64,000 bases of DNA from Drechslerella dactyloides (Eukaryota > Ascomycota > Orbiliomycetes > Orbiliales > Orbiliaceae), in the NCBI GenBank assembly GCA_020064725.1, contig JAGTWJ010000001.1:2604001-2668000 (forward strand). The letters run 5' to 3'. A program made the position numbers and the translations under genes. Position 1 is the first letter of the stretch. Each line of letters starts with the position of its first letter. Positions 21,507-33,214 of the stretch are shown in pieces. Under the pieces are notes generated by a model. The model searched no databases. It was not told where the DNA came from and saw only the letters and a list, made by a program, of their open reading frames with translations.

Positions 21507-23210
21507 ATGGAAATATTCGGAGCGATGAGTTCAGCACTCTCAGCTGCTCTCCCCGGCAGTAGCGGGCACACAGCGCCGCCAATCGCTGAGGACATATTCG
21601 CCCATATCGGCGGCACGCCTCTCGTCAGGCTTAATCGCATCCCGCAGTCTCTAGGCATCAAGGCCACTGTATACGCCAAATGCGAGTTCTTTAACGCGGG
21701 CGGTTCCGTGAAAGACCGTATTGCTAAGCGTATGGTCCTCGAGGCCGAGAAGAGCGGACGGATTAAGCCTGGCGACACTCTCATTGAGCCTACCAGCGGT
21801 AATACGTGCGTGTAACGATCTTCAATACCTCTCTTAGACTTACTGGTAGGGCTAATATCGACGTGTCTCCTGATAGTGGTATCGGCTTGGCGCTCGTTGG
21901 CGCTGTGCGTGGCTACCGCACAATCATCACTCTGCCCGAGAAGATGTCTGCGGAGAAGGTTGCTGTTCTACGTGCGCTCGGCGCAGAGATCGTCCGCACA
22001 CCCACAGAGGCCGCTTGGGACGCGCCGGAGTCGCACATCGGCGTCGCCAAGCGCCTGCAGCAAGAGATCCCTAACAGCCATATCCTCGATCAATACGCAA
22101 ACATGGATAACCCTCTTGCGCACGAATACGGCACGGCGGAGGAGATCTGGGACCAAACCGGTGGGAAGATTGATATGCTGGTCGCTGGGGCGGGTACCGG
22201 CGGCACAATCACGGGCCTTGCGCGCGGGCTGAAGAAGCACAAGGCAGACGTCAAGATCATTGCTGCGGATCCACATGGGAGTGTACTTGCGGTACCCGAG
22301 GAGCTGAACACGAGTACCGAGGGATATAAAGTGGAAGGCATCGGATATGATTTCATTCCAGACGTCCTCGATCGAAAACTTGTGGACAAGTGGTACAAGA
22401 CGGGAGACAAGGAGAGCTTTTTGTATGCAAGGCGACTGATCAAAGAGGAGGGTCTGCTGTGTGGCGGAAGCTCGGGAAGCGCGATGGCAGCGGCCATGCA
22501 GGAGGCGAAAGGGCTGAAAGAGGGCGACGTTGTCGTCGTCGTGCTGCCTGACAGCATCAGAAGCTACCTTTCCAAGGTGAGTAATCGTGCATACGTCGCT
22601 CAAGCGGCCTGTAACATTACTGACCTTTCAATGATGACAGTTTGTTGACGACGATTGGATGGTCAACAACGATTTTATGACAGCCGAGGAGCTCGAGAAA
22701 CCGGAGACAGCCAAGTCGCCGTACCATGATGCGACTATCAGGTCGCTGAGGCTGAAGAACATCGTTGCAGTACAAGCCGACGCCAAAGTCGCGGGTGCAA
22801 TCGATATCATGCGGGAGAAGGCTTTCGACCAACTGCCCGTCCTCTCGGGTACTCGGCTTGTTGGGTTGGTCACTCTCGGAAACTTATTGTCATACATTTC
22901 ACGCGGCAAGATCCATGCCTCATCTTCGGTTGAGGAGGCCATGTTTGATTTCAGGAAGATTACAGAGGTGGTCACGGATCCAAGCGAGATTGGCGCAGTG
23001 AAGAAGACAGGCGAGAAGGCAGGGAAGCGGCAACCCAGGAACTTCGACCAGATTACGTTGGATACGCCGCTGAGCGCCTTGACACGGTTTTTCGAGCACA
23101 ACAGCGCGGCGATTGTGACAGAGCCACGACCGGAAGGAGGTCTCAAGCCGATCCATATTGTCACGAAGGTGGACCTGTTGGGGTATCTGGTCAGGCAGGA
23201 GAAGCAGTAA
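21507..23210 (+). CDS. CYS4: Cystathionine beta-synthase
   Basis: Exons 21507–21805, 21877–22576 and 22641–23210; 522 aa. The PLP-binding lysine is K69 in GGSVKDRIAKR; the substrate loop PTSGNTGIGLAL is rebuilt across intron 1, and the phosphate-binding GAGTGGTITG and C-terminal CGGSSGSA motifs are present. Residues ~385–522 form a Bateman (CBS-pair) domain, as in the yeast enzyme. There is no N-terminal heme domain with its CxxH, which fits the fungal type. The enzyme condenses serine with homocysteine to cystathionine in the cytosol, the entry to cysteine by transsulfuration. An alternative in-frame ATG six codons downstream (MSSALSAAL) could be the true start. Confidence 0.95.
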
Positions 23211-23774
23211 ATGAAGGGAGCAGCCATGAGTATCATCGGTTCATTAGTTTGATGTAGCTAGACGGTGGCCGCATTCAACATTACGGGCAAGCCGTTCATT
23301 GGGCGTTCCACTTTGCTGTGTGTATATTAGCTCCCTCTATATATATATACTATTCCCCTGGCTCCCAGGCCGTGGGATCGAGATGTTCTGCCGACGTAGC
23401 CGACTGTTTCGGCGACGAGGCCGGGAGGTTGTTTGCCGATTGATGCGGTTTAGCGTGCTGCTCTGTGCGCACGCCGGAACCCACAGGTTTTCAGCTGCAC
23501 ATTTGCAGAGATCCTTGATTCTGCATCGGGTTCGCCTTGAAACCTCACCCTTTATATGTTTTCCTTTGTCGCGCCGTGCCGAGGCTTTCAAAATGAAGGT
23601 TACGTCCGTTTGAGGCTCTTTGGGAAACCTTAGCAGCTAGTCCCGCGTCATCCGACCGCTCACTCGCTCGCTCGCCTACCAGCTAGCCTACGCGCGGCCG
23701 AAACCGTCCCACACCGCTTCATCGAGCTCTCTCATCTCTCCACGACCACCGTCGGTCCAATATCATCCTTCCCG
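23211..23774. promoter_or_regulatory. CYS4 3' end and AKR1 upstream region
   Basis: About 560 bp between two same-strand genes. A TATATATATA run is at about 23338–23349, and a pyrimidine-rich CTCACTCGCTCGCTCG stretch lies shortly before the AKR1 ATG. No gene is supported. Confidence 0.45.
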
Positions 23775-26303
23775 ATGAATCCCGCCAGCTCGGCCGTTCC
23801 CGCAAAAGGGAAGCCGACGCTCTCTACTTCTCACGCTACTGCCGCCAACGATGTCGATAACACGGAGATGGAGCTGGCTGACGTTCTCCCGTCAAACCCG
23901 CCGCCTCCCGACGTCATGCGGCTTGCGCAACTAGGCGATGAGGCGGGAATTCGACAGCTTCTCGACTCTGGCAAGATCTCGGCGAACTACGCGGATCCTG
24001 AAGGAATCACGCCTCTACACGTATGTCACCTTACGCCACTGTCATGATGGCTTCCTCGTGTTGCTCCTTAGTGTCTTGGATCCGACAAACAAGGGCTGCT
24101 GACGCTAACATTATGCACGACTGCGATTTAGTGGGCCGCGATAAACAACCGTTACAATGTCTGCCAGGTGCTGGTGGAAGCCGGCGCCGATGTCAACGCT
24201 GTTGGCGGTGAATCCGTCGCGACACCGGCCATGTGGGCAGCTCAGAAAAAGCACTATTACATCGTCGACCTACTCACTCGCTATGGTGCTGACCATCAGA
24301 TCACCGACGGTCAGGGGTACAACATCCTCCATCTCGCCACTTTCAACGGAAATCTCTTCCTCATCACCCTGCTACTACACCAAGGCATCAATGTCGACGT
24401 CAAGGACGCGCAGGGGCATACGCCGTTAATGTGGGCCTCTTACAAAGGATACCCAGCTTGCGTGGAGCTGTATCTATCCTGGGGCGCAGACGTCGGCGCC
24501 ATTGACGACAAGCAGCTTACTGCGCTCCATTGGGCTTTGGTTAAGGGCAACTTCCAGTGTATCCAGAAGCTGATAGAGTATGGTTCCGACCGGTTCCACA
24601 AGACCGACACCGGGAACACACCGTTACAAGCTGCCAAGGAGCTGGAGACACTGCATATTTTCCAAGACGCGCTGGCGGAGTGTGGGTACACACCTGAAGC
24701 ACGCCCAAAACATACCAATGCGCCGTTCTTCTTGAGCGTACCGGAGTCGCGGGAGAGCTTTCTGAGGAAATTTCTTTTCCTGCTGCCATTCGCACTGCTA
24801 TGGATGGGACTGATGGCCTTGTCGGTGATGCCGGGTATTATATCGTTCCCCGTGCTCATTGGTCTATTTCTCGGTTCGCAGTGGGGTGTAACCAAGGCGC
24901 TCAAGGAGTTTGGAGCTGCTGGGCAAAAGGCGACACATAAGACACCCTTTCTAGCGGGTATCTTTGCCGGTACAGCTTTCTGGCTAGGACTACGACACCT
25001 CTCAACCGTATTCCCAGGTAAGATCACAATCATTCCATAATTTTTGGAATTTGTAGTTGTGCTGACTGTGGTCTTATATAGCTACATACGGAGAGCACCC
25101 TATATTGAATTTTGCATTCATGATACTATATGGACTTTGTCTTTACTTTTACGCATTCAGCATGCGCGCTGACCCTGGTTTTGTCCCCTTGGTAAGCGCG
25201 CGAGAGGAGCAGAAGGAGGTCGTGCAGGATCTGCTGTCGCAGTGGAAGTACGATGAGCGTAACTTTTGCGTATATTGTATGGTCAGGGTGCCACTAAGGT
25301 CGAAGCATTGTCGGAGATGCGCACGATGCGTGGCTCGGCACGATCAGTGAGTCGCGATTCTACATCAAATATTCTCTGGGACAGGCTCGGTAGCTAACGG
25401 CATTGTAGCCATTGCCCCTGGATATTTAACTGCGTGGGTGTGAACAACCATAGGCAATTCCTGGCTTATGTCGTGACACTCGAAATTGGCATCATCTCAT
25501 ACCTTACGCTTGCGTATTTCTGTAAGTTGATCTTGCTTGAACCATTCCGGCGCTATCACAAAACTAATGTCAGCTTAGATTTCTCGGCTGTCCCGGAGGA
25601 TGTCCCCATCGATAATTGCATTCTGCTGTCCGAAAGTCTGTGCCGGCTTGTCTGGGCGGACCCTTTCACGCTGTATCTCAGCGTGTGGACAACTCTTCAG
25701 GTCACTTGGGTGTCTATGCTCCTGATCGTGCAGACTATCCAAGTATTGCGCGGCCAGACGACGTACGAAAATATGCACAGCGTTAACCACGGATATGACG
25801 ATAGCGAGGTCTCCAACATGGTTGCCAGCATGATTGCCGGTGGCGGTACGTCGCTGGAAAGTGTAGGTCTTACTCATGCTGGACCCGGAGCAGACCCTCT
25901 GGTCACCACTCCTGGTGGACGTGGTGGCGCTGGCGGACACCACGGCCACAGTCACGCGCATGGACATGGGCACGGAAGAGCTCCTGGTGGCATGTGGAAC
26001 AGGGTGTTGCGGCTGTTAGGCGTCGACACCTTCCTGGCGACGGCCAAGGAAGGAGTCGGTGAACATAAGCACCGGTCTAGACGGCGGCAAAACCCGTGGA
26101 ATAGAGGCATTCTCACGAATTGTAATGATTTCTGGTGTTCTGGCGTTAGCGAGCTGTTCAAGGGAAATCCTTCCGGCGAGGCGGTGTTGGGTGGGCAGAG
26201 AGTCGACTATTATACCATGTATGAGCCGCCTGCGAGACTAAGGAGAGGCGGCGGCTCAGGCGGAGGAGCATATGAGAGCGTGGCGGCCGATGAGCATGTG
26301 TAA
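23775..26303 (+). CDS. AKR1: Ankyrin-repeat DHHC palmitoyltransferase Akr1
   Basis: Exons 23775–24020, 24132–25017, 25082–25346, 25409–25521 and 25579–26303; 744 aa. Five to six ankyrin repeats fill residues ~45–270 (for example GITPLHWAAINNRYNVCQVL and GHTPLMWASYKGY). Several membrane helices follow, with the Cys-rich DHHC domain between them: HCRRCARCVARHDHHCPWI, whose DHHC is assembled across an intron near residue 464. Akr1 is a Golgi protein acyltransferase; in yeast it palmitoylates Yck1/2 and moderates pheromone signalling. The C-terminal cytosolic part has a Gly/His-rich stretch (GHHGHSHAHGHGHG). The 57-nt intron at 25522–25578 is a multiple of three, so reading through would add 19 residues without a stop. 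Confidence 0.92.
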
Positions 26304-28340
26304 TGCACACGCCGGCGGACCTAAGAGGGGAAGTGAGTAGCGGAGTTTCAATTTTGAGCGGGGGTACTTGCATATCTCGATATCTCTTTCGTTTTTGGAT
26401 CGCCGATTTCTTATCTAGGTATATATCTTATCATGATATCACGGTATCAACAATGTTTTCTGATGCGGAATGTGCGATACCGCAGTGTGCGGCCAACATG
26501 ACTCCAAATTCATCCTTGCCTTTTCGTGTCACGTACACATACCAACAGGCATGCAACGCGTTAATGTTGCGTCACGGAAGTTTAATTCATTGGCTTGTAA
26601 TTTCTGACTACATCTGGATGATCAGATGACAGCGTGACAGTTATCAAATTACGCTGCAATGCGCGGCGTCGAGCTCCACAAGTTTGGCTATCCGACTTTC
26701 TCTCTGGCACAGTCCCAAGATATTAACCGGGCGCCTGCAGTCAACGCTGATATCGACATCACCCGCGAGAAATTTGAGTCAGAATGGCAAGCGCAAGCAG
26801 GGGACACCAAACCAACAATCCCTTGTCCCTGCATATGCTTTCCTTGTTCATGTCAACTGGCTTTCTCCTATTCGTTTGCCACGAAATTATATTCATCCAT
26901 GCGAACGATATCCAAAAGCGCAAGCCACTGTGGAGAAAGTGGTGAATAAGATTAAGTCCGCCGGTAGAGGAAGCTGCCGAGCCAACGCAGACTGACCTGG
27001 GACATGTTGCAGTTCGGAAACATTCAGGCCTCGTATTCATATTCGATTCGCGAGACACGTACTAAATCGATGCGGAAACTTGATAACATGGCCTGTTACA
27101 ATAACTAGATATATGAGTCTTCAAAAAACATGGCATCAATTTGCTGGTCGTGCAGTGCGGCGTTTCCCTAGCAAAGCCCGACACTGAGGCATACTGGAAT
27201 CTCCCTTTGTGGAGGAATTGAAGGCATGAATTTTGTTCTGATCGGGCGAATACTACCTAATTAGCGGGTCGGATAATACCCAGGGGAACAATCAGGCCTG
27301 ACCAAGGAAGCGGCTCAGCATGGTGAATTATCAATCTTATCCAGTAATTGAATTCGTACTATCCAGACGGGGTAACTTTCCCCAGCGGAACTCGGTTTCT
27401 GATCAGGTTTTCGAGCATGGGTAGACTCCAGGCGCCACAAGTGCACTTGCTTGGCGGAGACCCCCAGGCGACCTCTCGTATATCGCGTGCGAATTATATC
27501 TACAAAACATACTGGACTACTTAAAAATGTCCTAGTGTTAGGAGGCGAATACGGACTGTTTGGTCGGTGCAGGGATGCAAGAAACGGAACTGCCAGGCTA
27601 AGCAAAGAAAGAAATGCTTGATCAAGTTATATTACACAGCCATATAGTTTTCCTTAGCATGTGCATAAACCCGCTGTGGAACGAATATTTTGAATAACCA
27701 TTGCTTGAGTGTATCGTCAAGCAAGTAATTCATCCCGATTGGAATGTCTACGTCCTGCTGATATGTACAAACACGGGTGAATAGACATCCGGACCGCGAG
27801 GTCGCATCCACAAGTCCCGGAAACCCGGGTTCGTCGCCAACAGTCAGTTGTGATAATTCATCCAAAGTTCTGGTTAACTGAGTCATGAGGCCAAGGGTGG
27901 ATATATTTCTGTCAAGGGTTAGAGGAAGTACGAATGTAGATGTTATCAAAAGTTCAAGGGGCTTAGTTCATGAAGTACGCTAGACGGCTGCCTGAATAGT
28001 ACTGACATGCTGGCTCGATGCGAGCGAGAAACGTAATTATGGGGGTGAGTACCTGAGTGAGTAACCTGGCTACCATCCCCTATGAGGGGAACTCAAGGAC
28101 GTCTATAAAATGGCCCTGGTATCCCTCTCGATACGACCAATGATCTGCTATCCAGTCTTTATCTGTAAACGAGATACCCTTATCTCCTGGATCCTCTGGT
28201 CTACACGCTCTCTTGCCCTTGAACTCTCTTCAAGATCCACCAGTTTCTATTCTATACACTCCTTCAGAACAATCGACCCGACGATATATATTTCCACCAA
28301 AAGCAACCAAGGCACTGCATACCGCAATATAATTCTCAAC
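26304..28340. other. Gene-poor 2-kb region
   Basis: No gene can be supported. A frame of 105 codons on the minus strand (27949–27632) has mildly protein-like composition but lacks an upstream exon or motif. The last 250 bp carry a CT-rich stretch that is probably the leader of the secreted-protein gene starting at 28341. Confidence 0.45.
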
Positions 28341-28913
28341 ATGCTCCTCGTCGCCTCCATCCTTTCCCTTCTCGCTCTGTCGAGCCCCGTCGCCGCCAAA
28401 GCCAAACCTGATGGCCTAACCGTCACTCTCTTCCCCGCCCTTCCTGTCGTCACAGAAATCAATCAAAAGTCCTATGTCGCAGCCTCCGTCCTCACCCCTT
28501 ACAACTCCGCCGACGGCACGACTGCCAGTATCGTCTGGGGGTTCGGTCAAAAGAAAGCTCAGGGCGCAACAACATGGGATGGCGACTTCTACGTCCAAGT
28601 CACTACGTGGCCAGCACAGAGCAGCCAACTATTGACATACTATACAGCCCCGTCACCGGATGCTAAGACCGTTACGCCAGTCGTAGAAGCCGCCTGCAAG
28701 GTCTCCTCGACGGCGGCCGCAACGTGTCAGATCACGCCTAGGGGTGGAGCGCCGACAGAGAGCGTGTTTAACGATAAGAATATCGAGTTGTACCCATTCG
28801 TGTTCAATTCAGTCCCGAATATTCCTGGTATTTCCGCGGCGATCAGACTGGTGGGCGGATCATTCCTCGGCACCGTCGTCGCGAGTGTAGCTGTAGTCGC
28901 TATCATGCTCTAA
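28341..28913 (+). CDS. Small secreted, probably GPI-anchored protein of unknown function
   Basis: Single exon, 190 aa. The ATG at 28341 was chosen because it places a clear signal peptide (MLLVASILSLLALSSPVAA) at the N-terminus; the frame is open further upstream, but without such a signal. The mature part contains two cysteines (CKVSSTAAATC region) and a beta-rich composition. The C-terminus ends in a hydrophobic segment after Gly/Ser residues (GGSFLGTVVASVAVVAIML) with no charged tail, typical of a GPI-anchor signal. I do not recognise the family. It may be a cell-wall or surface protein; it lies at the edge of the gene-poor accessory stretch. Confidence 0.7.
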   Translation: MLLVASILSLLALSSPVAAKAKPDGLTVTLFPALPVVTEINQKSYVAASVLTPYNSADGTTASIVWGFGQKKAQGATTWDGDFYVQVTTWPAQSSQLLTYYTAPSPDAKTVTPVVEAACKVSSTAAATCQITPRGGAPTESVFNDKNIELYPFVFNSVPNIPGISAAIRLVGGSFLGTVVASVAVVAIML

Positions 28914-29594
28914 GAGATGAAAAGTTTCGGGGTAGACGTATACACTCTTCATTTTAACTATTTTAACGCTTATCGCTTGGACGATGGATGATCCTCATAA
29001 TTGCTCTGGAAGATGCTTATACGTTGACAGTTGGAGTATGCATACGTGCGTATGAGTTATCTATTTGTATGTAGCCTAAATATATGCATTCGCTCGAAAA
29101 CTTTCCAGTCTCTACTTAATCGCTAAAGCTAAGGGTATGTGCCAGTTATATACTTATGGCATCGGCAATGCCTAATTATTAAGAAACTCTGGTCAAGTTA
29201 TCACAAATCTAAGCCCGCTGAAGGCACGAAATGATTTCCAGCATTATATACTTTTAGTGGTGAAGATACGTCTTGCCAGTTCGCGGGGGGGGGGGGTTTT
29301 TAAGGCTTTTTTCTTGAGACTGGCGCTTCAAAGATAAGGCTTACTTAGAGACACCTCACATAAATGAGAATAGCAGAATCATAAATTTATAGCAATTGAC
29401 TTGGAGCTATACTGAATAGATTCCAAGAATATATTAAATCTATAAGAAACATAATCTAGATCGCTGTAACCCAATATATATTACCAAACTTTTATGTGAT
29501 GTGATGGTGAGTTTCCCCCGTCTGTTTGCCCCATGATTTTGGGTATAGGGAGCTGGTCGAACAGTGTACAGTATAGCGGTTTACTGCCTACGGC
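28914..29594. other. AT-rich intergenic region with G homopolymer
   Basis: AT-rich DNA without an ORF of note. A G run of about 13 bases is at roughly 29284–29296, followed immediately by TTTTT, which is unusual in this AT-rich context and may be prone to sequencing error. Confidence 0.6.
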
Positions 29595-30575
29595 TTAAGC
29601 TGGAAGTTGGTAGTTGACAAAGTTTCCTGGAGAGACCAGTTCTTTGCCGTCGCAGGTCGCTTTGATATAAAACTGAGTAGCACCAGGCGTTTCGGCTATG
29701 ATTTGAGATAGGACTCCAAGTTAGCTTCTTGAACGACGCAACAGGCTCAAGCGTTGAGAGATCATTACCTTCAACTCCCCACGTCGCGTAGTAGGACTCC
29801 CGAGCGGGACTCCGTAATTCCGCTGCAACTGGAGCATCTTGGAACTCAGTTCCTTTGGCCCAGAAAATGTTGACCGACTTGCAGTTGTAAGGAACCTGTT
29901 ATCGTGATAGCCAAATGTTAATACGGGTTCAGGGTGTAGACGTTCAACGTCTTATGAGCTACCCCCCACGCAGAATACTTACGAAAAACTCTCCGTACAA
30001 ATGGTTACCATTGATACCGTAATTCTGAGCGATTATCTTCGGGATCACTGGCTCAGGCTTCGGTGGGACCGGGTAGTTGGCACCATTACCGGGGGCATAA
30101 ACATCTTTTCCATCGCAGCTCGCTTTGATATAGAACTGTGTCGCGCCAGGTGCATTGCCTGTGTACAAAAGCCGACTGTTAGATATTTGGGCGAGCAGAA
30201 AATGACTTAAGGGGCATTAGTTACCAGTAAGTTGCCAATATTTGGTACCATCGAATGTACTGGCTTCAGGCTTCCCCTCAGGGACGATTGTCGCCGTCGC
30301 CCACGCGTTCCCTACAGCCCAGTGCAGCTCGACAGAGTCGCAGGTTGCGGGCGTCTGCAGTTTAAACTTTATTAGATGACCACATTTCAATGAGATGGAA
30401 TGCGTTTTTTACTTACACGGAAGCTCGCCCAGAGAGCATCACCATTTGTACCGAAATTATATCCAGGTTGCAGTTGAATCGTACTAGTACCGGAGGTAAA
30501 CTGACGGGGAATGAGACCCGCGTTGACAACAGTCAACGGGAAGAGAGCAAACGCAGTAGAAAAACCAGACTTCAT
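29595..30575 (-). CDS. Secreted protein with two tandem homologous domains (exon duplication), unknown function
   Basis: Five exons: 30575–30417, 30354–30225, 30158–29983, 29895–29769 and 29695–29595; 230 aa, all GT–AG and in frame. A signal peptide (MKSGFSTAFALFPLTVVNA) is followed by two domains of about 90 residues. Each has a Tyr-Gly-x-Asn-Gly start, a central Cys-x-Ser-Val-x-(L/I)-x-W strand and a closing GATQFYIKA(S/T)CDGK block, then PGN. Both domains are cut by introns at the same places and phases: phase 0 after residues 53 and 155, phase 1 after 96 and 197. Two cysteines per domain could pair. The beta-rich repeats suggest a binding module, for example for sugar, but the family is not recognised. 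Confidence 0.82.
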
Positions 30576-33093
30576 TTTGATGCTGCGGAGGTTGTATTTA
30601 TCTTGACTATAGATACGAAGGAACCAAAGATGAAAGGAGTGTAGCTGGCAATTGTAGTGCTGCTGTTGCTAGATCCAAGTAGAAAATCGAACTGAATGTA
30701 AAGAATGGTAGAGATGATTGCTGTGGAAGTTAGAGAGATGTTGGACTCGGGGAAACAGACATGCCTTTATATAGATGTTATCTTTTTACTTGAAGGTCTC
30801 TACACTGATTGGAATCGAGCTCCTTTGACATGTGCTAGGTCCTCGCATTTCGACCTTTCGAGATCGCAACATTGGTTACTTCCGATGTTATGCACATGTT
30901 ATGTTGGGACCGATGCTTCTTCGAGAACACCTTACTACTGATTATGCTAGAATCCTAGACACAATTGGGGGAAAAAAATACACCGTAAGTGGTGCCATGG
31001 GAAATGGGAAATCCGCATCTTTGAATTGTAGCTATTTTGTCACCAGTTCCCTAAATTAGCCGAACCCGCCGTCGCTTCGCCTACCATGCGACGGAATCTA
31101 GGCACACATGGTCCGCCGGTGGAAACTCAGAACTTCACCAGTGCCGAATTTCGTAGGCATCCTTGGTTATATCCAGATATCATCTGAATATTGAGGAAGT
31201 TGACAGAATTAACCATTGGCGCCTGTTAATACCACAGCCATTTAGGTTCAATACGAATAATAGATTGGCCTGAACTGAGCTGGTTCCTGTCAAAGTCTTC
31301 AGTCTATTGGTATAAGTCGGGAACACATCACGTAGAGTATGTCCAATCGCAGTTCTGTCGAAATAATCTTGGAACACTCGCACGATAGAAGTGTTTCTCT
31401 AAGCCAGCTGCGCAATTTCGACAATCAACAACAATGCGATTTTCAGATTAAGTGCCCGTTCAAAAGGGGTAATTTTTCGGATCGGACGGTTTATATCTTG
31501 CATGAGCCCCAGTCCCGGTATAAATTTTGGCGACGTAATGCAAGGTCCATTGTTATTTGTTCCCATAGAGTCGAATGCAATGTTCATATCGGAAGGTGTG
31601 GACTTTGGGGCAAGGGGAAAACAAACATCGGCAATCTGAAGGACTCGAATATTGACGTTTGTCCATCTGGATGGCGAATATTCTGCACAGATGCATGCAG
31701 CAGAAGGGTATTTTCCGAATATGGTATTTGGAACTTTTCGCTCTGCGAAACATGCCAGATACATAGCCAGGTATTTGCAACCATAGCGGAGATAATTTTG
31801 AGCTACTGCATGACATCGCCCGCATGATTATATATGAGAAATATAACCTCCTAGCTATAGGTCTCCGGATTAATCTATGAGAATTCTGCGACGGGATAGG
31901 GAAAAGCTGACGCTCACCCGGCGCAATGCAGCAAGCTGATTGTTAAGACCCTTCTATTCACAATGTCGACCTTCGAATTGAAATGGCAATTACGTTGGAC
32001 GGTCGCAGTCAGCGTTCGCTTTAACGGGGCAGCTAATTCTGATTGCATCTATTCTCCGTAGTTATCCGGAGAAGAGGTGTCTCTACTTGGAGGGAAGTTG
32101 CATTTTCCGCCTGTAATACTCCGGGGGATTCCTACAACTTCGCGAATACGCGAATTCGCTCTGCCTAAAAGAGTCCAATCTCCAATTAGTCAAGGATCCA
32201 GCGGCGATTATCAACAGCGAGGCCTTTCCAAACAGGTTTTTAGAAACCACATTTTAAATTGTGACCCACTCTTAGCTTACATTTGCGATTTAACCCTGGC
32301 TGTTTTTGTGGAACGCATAACTTCATTCAATGAATGTTCCCCAAGACGAGCTTAGGATGTTAACATATGTTGTGAACTGCAATGGAAGCCCTCTCACCCA
32401 ATATACTTGTATGATCGAACAATTGTGCCATTCCGGATTCCGATCAGTTTTTTGTAATGGGCCTTTGCAGTCCGGACGTCCGCATATAATCGTACGAACT
32501 CATTAGTTTTGATATATCACAACTGGGCTTATCTAAGAATCAGACTTCAAGATGAGGTGCATTCGGGCCCTGACGTCGACTGAAGTGGCACAAAATGGTT
32601 TATGTCTACCCAATTTACTTAATATAACTACCAGTCATTTACAATTATATGTACATGTACATCCGTACTTGGTTTTAGGGAATCGTGGGTAACTAGGTAG
32701 GCTTACTAGTGTGAGCCTGGAATGGCAGGATGGAGGTGGAGGAAATGCCAAGACCTGCTTGTCCCTAGGTATATCGGCGGAATCGAAAGGCTAGAGATTT
32801 CTTTCTCGCCCCCCCTCCCTTCAACCCATTCTGTCATACATCTGACCCAAAGACTAACACTAGTACTAGTACATTCACAGCTATAACTACTCGATACCCC
32901 ACAACTGACTAGGCCCGTGTCCTGTCATTACTATCTTCCAAGATTGCAAGCTTAACTGTTCTTCTAGCTCCCCCATTATGGCAAAAGTCTCGGAATATAA
33001 AATGAGGAGGCCAGAACTGATCCTCTCTGTTATCTTACTCTCTCCATATACCAGGTATCCAACTGATAAGTAGATAAGTACTTAAGCACCTAG
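30576..33093. other. Gene-poor AT-rich region upstream of glgE
   Basis: About 2.5 kb without a supportable gene. ORFs on both strands at 31.18–31.83 kb overlap each other and none has a recognisable family; the minus-strand frames could be a decayed gene. A TATAAAA-type element (AATATAAAATGAGG, about 32995–33008) and direct TAAGTA repeats near 33068–33100 lie upstream of the glgE leader intron. Confidence 0.45.
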
Positions 33094-33184
33094 GTAAGTA
33101 ACTATTAGTATGATGAAGATACCCGCGCGAGCGACGTGCAACTTCCGATTCCGCAAACAGCTTGCTAACGAACTGCTTCACTAG
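33094..33184 (+). other. Predicted spliceosomal intron in the 5' leader of glgE
   Basis: The donor GTAAGT is at 33094, a branch point GCTAAC at 33164–33169 and the acceptor CACTAG at 33179–33184. The 91-nt length matches neighbouring introns. Splicing would place the start codon 30 nt after the junction. The exon before the donor ends in TAG in the frame of glgE, so this is a leader (non-coding) intron. The 30 nt between acceptor and ATG are open in the glgE frame (DHGRKIALEA). Confidence 0.6.
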
Positions 33185-33214
33185 GATCATGGACGCAAGA
33201 TTGCTTTAGAAGCA

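Noticed and set aside
27632..27949. 105-codon minus-strand frame
   Set aside because: No signal peptide, motif or convincing upstream exon was found.
31180..31827. Overlapping 67–162 codon frames on both strands
   Set aside because: Some minus-strand residues look protein-like, but no exon model, motif or family could be supported; a decayed gene is possible.
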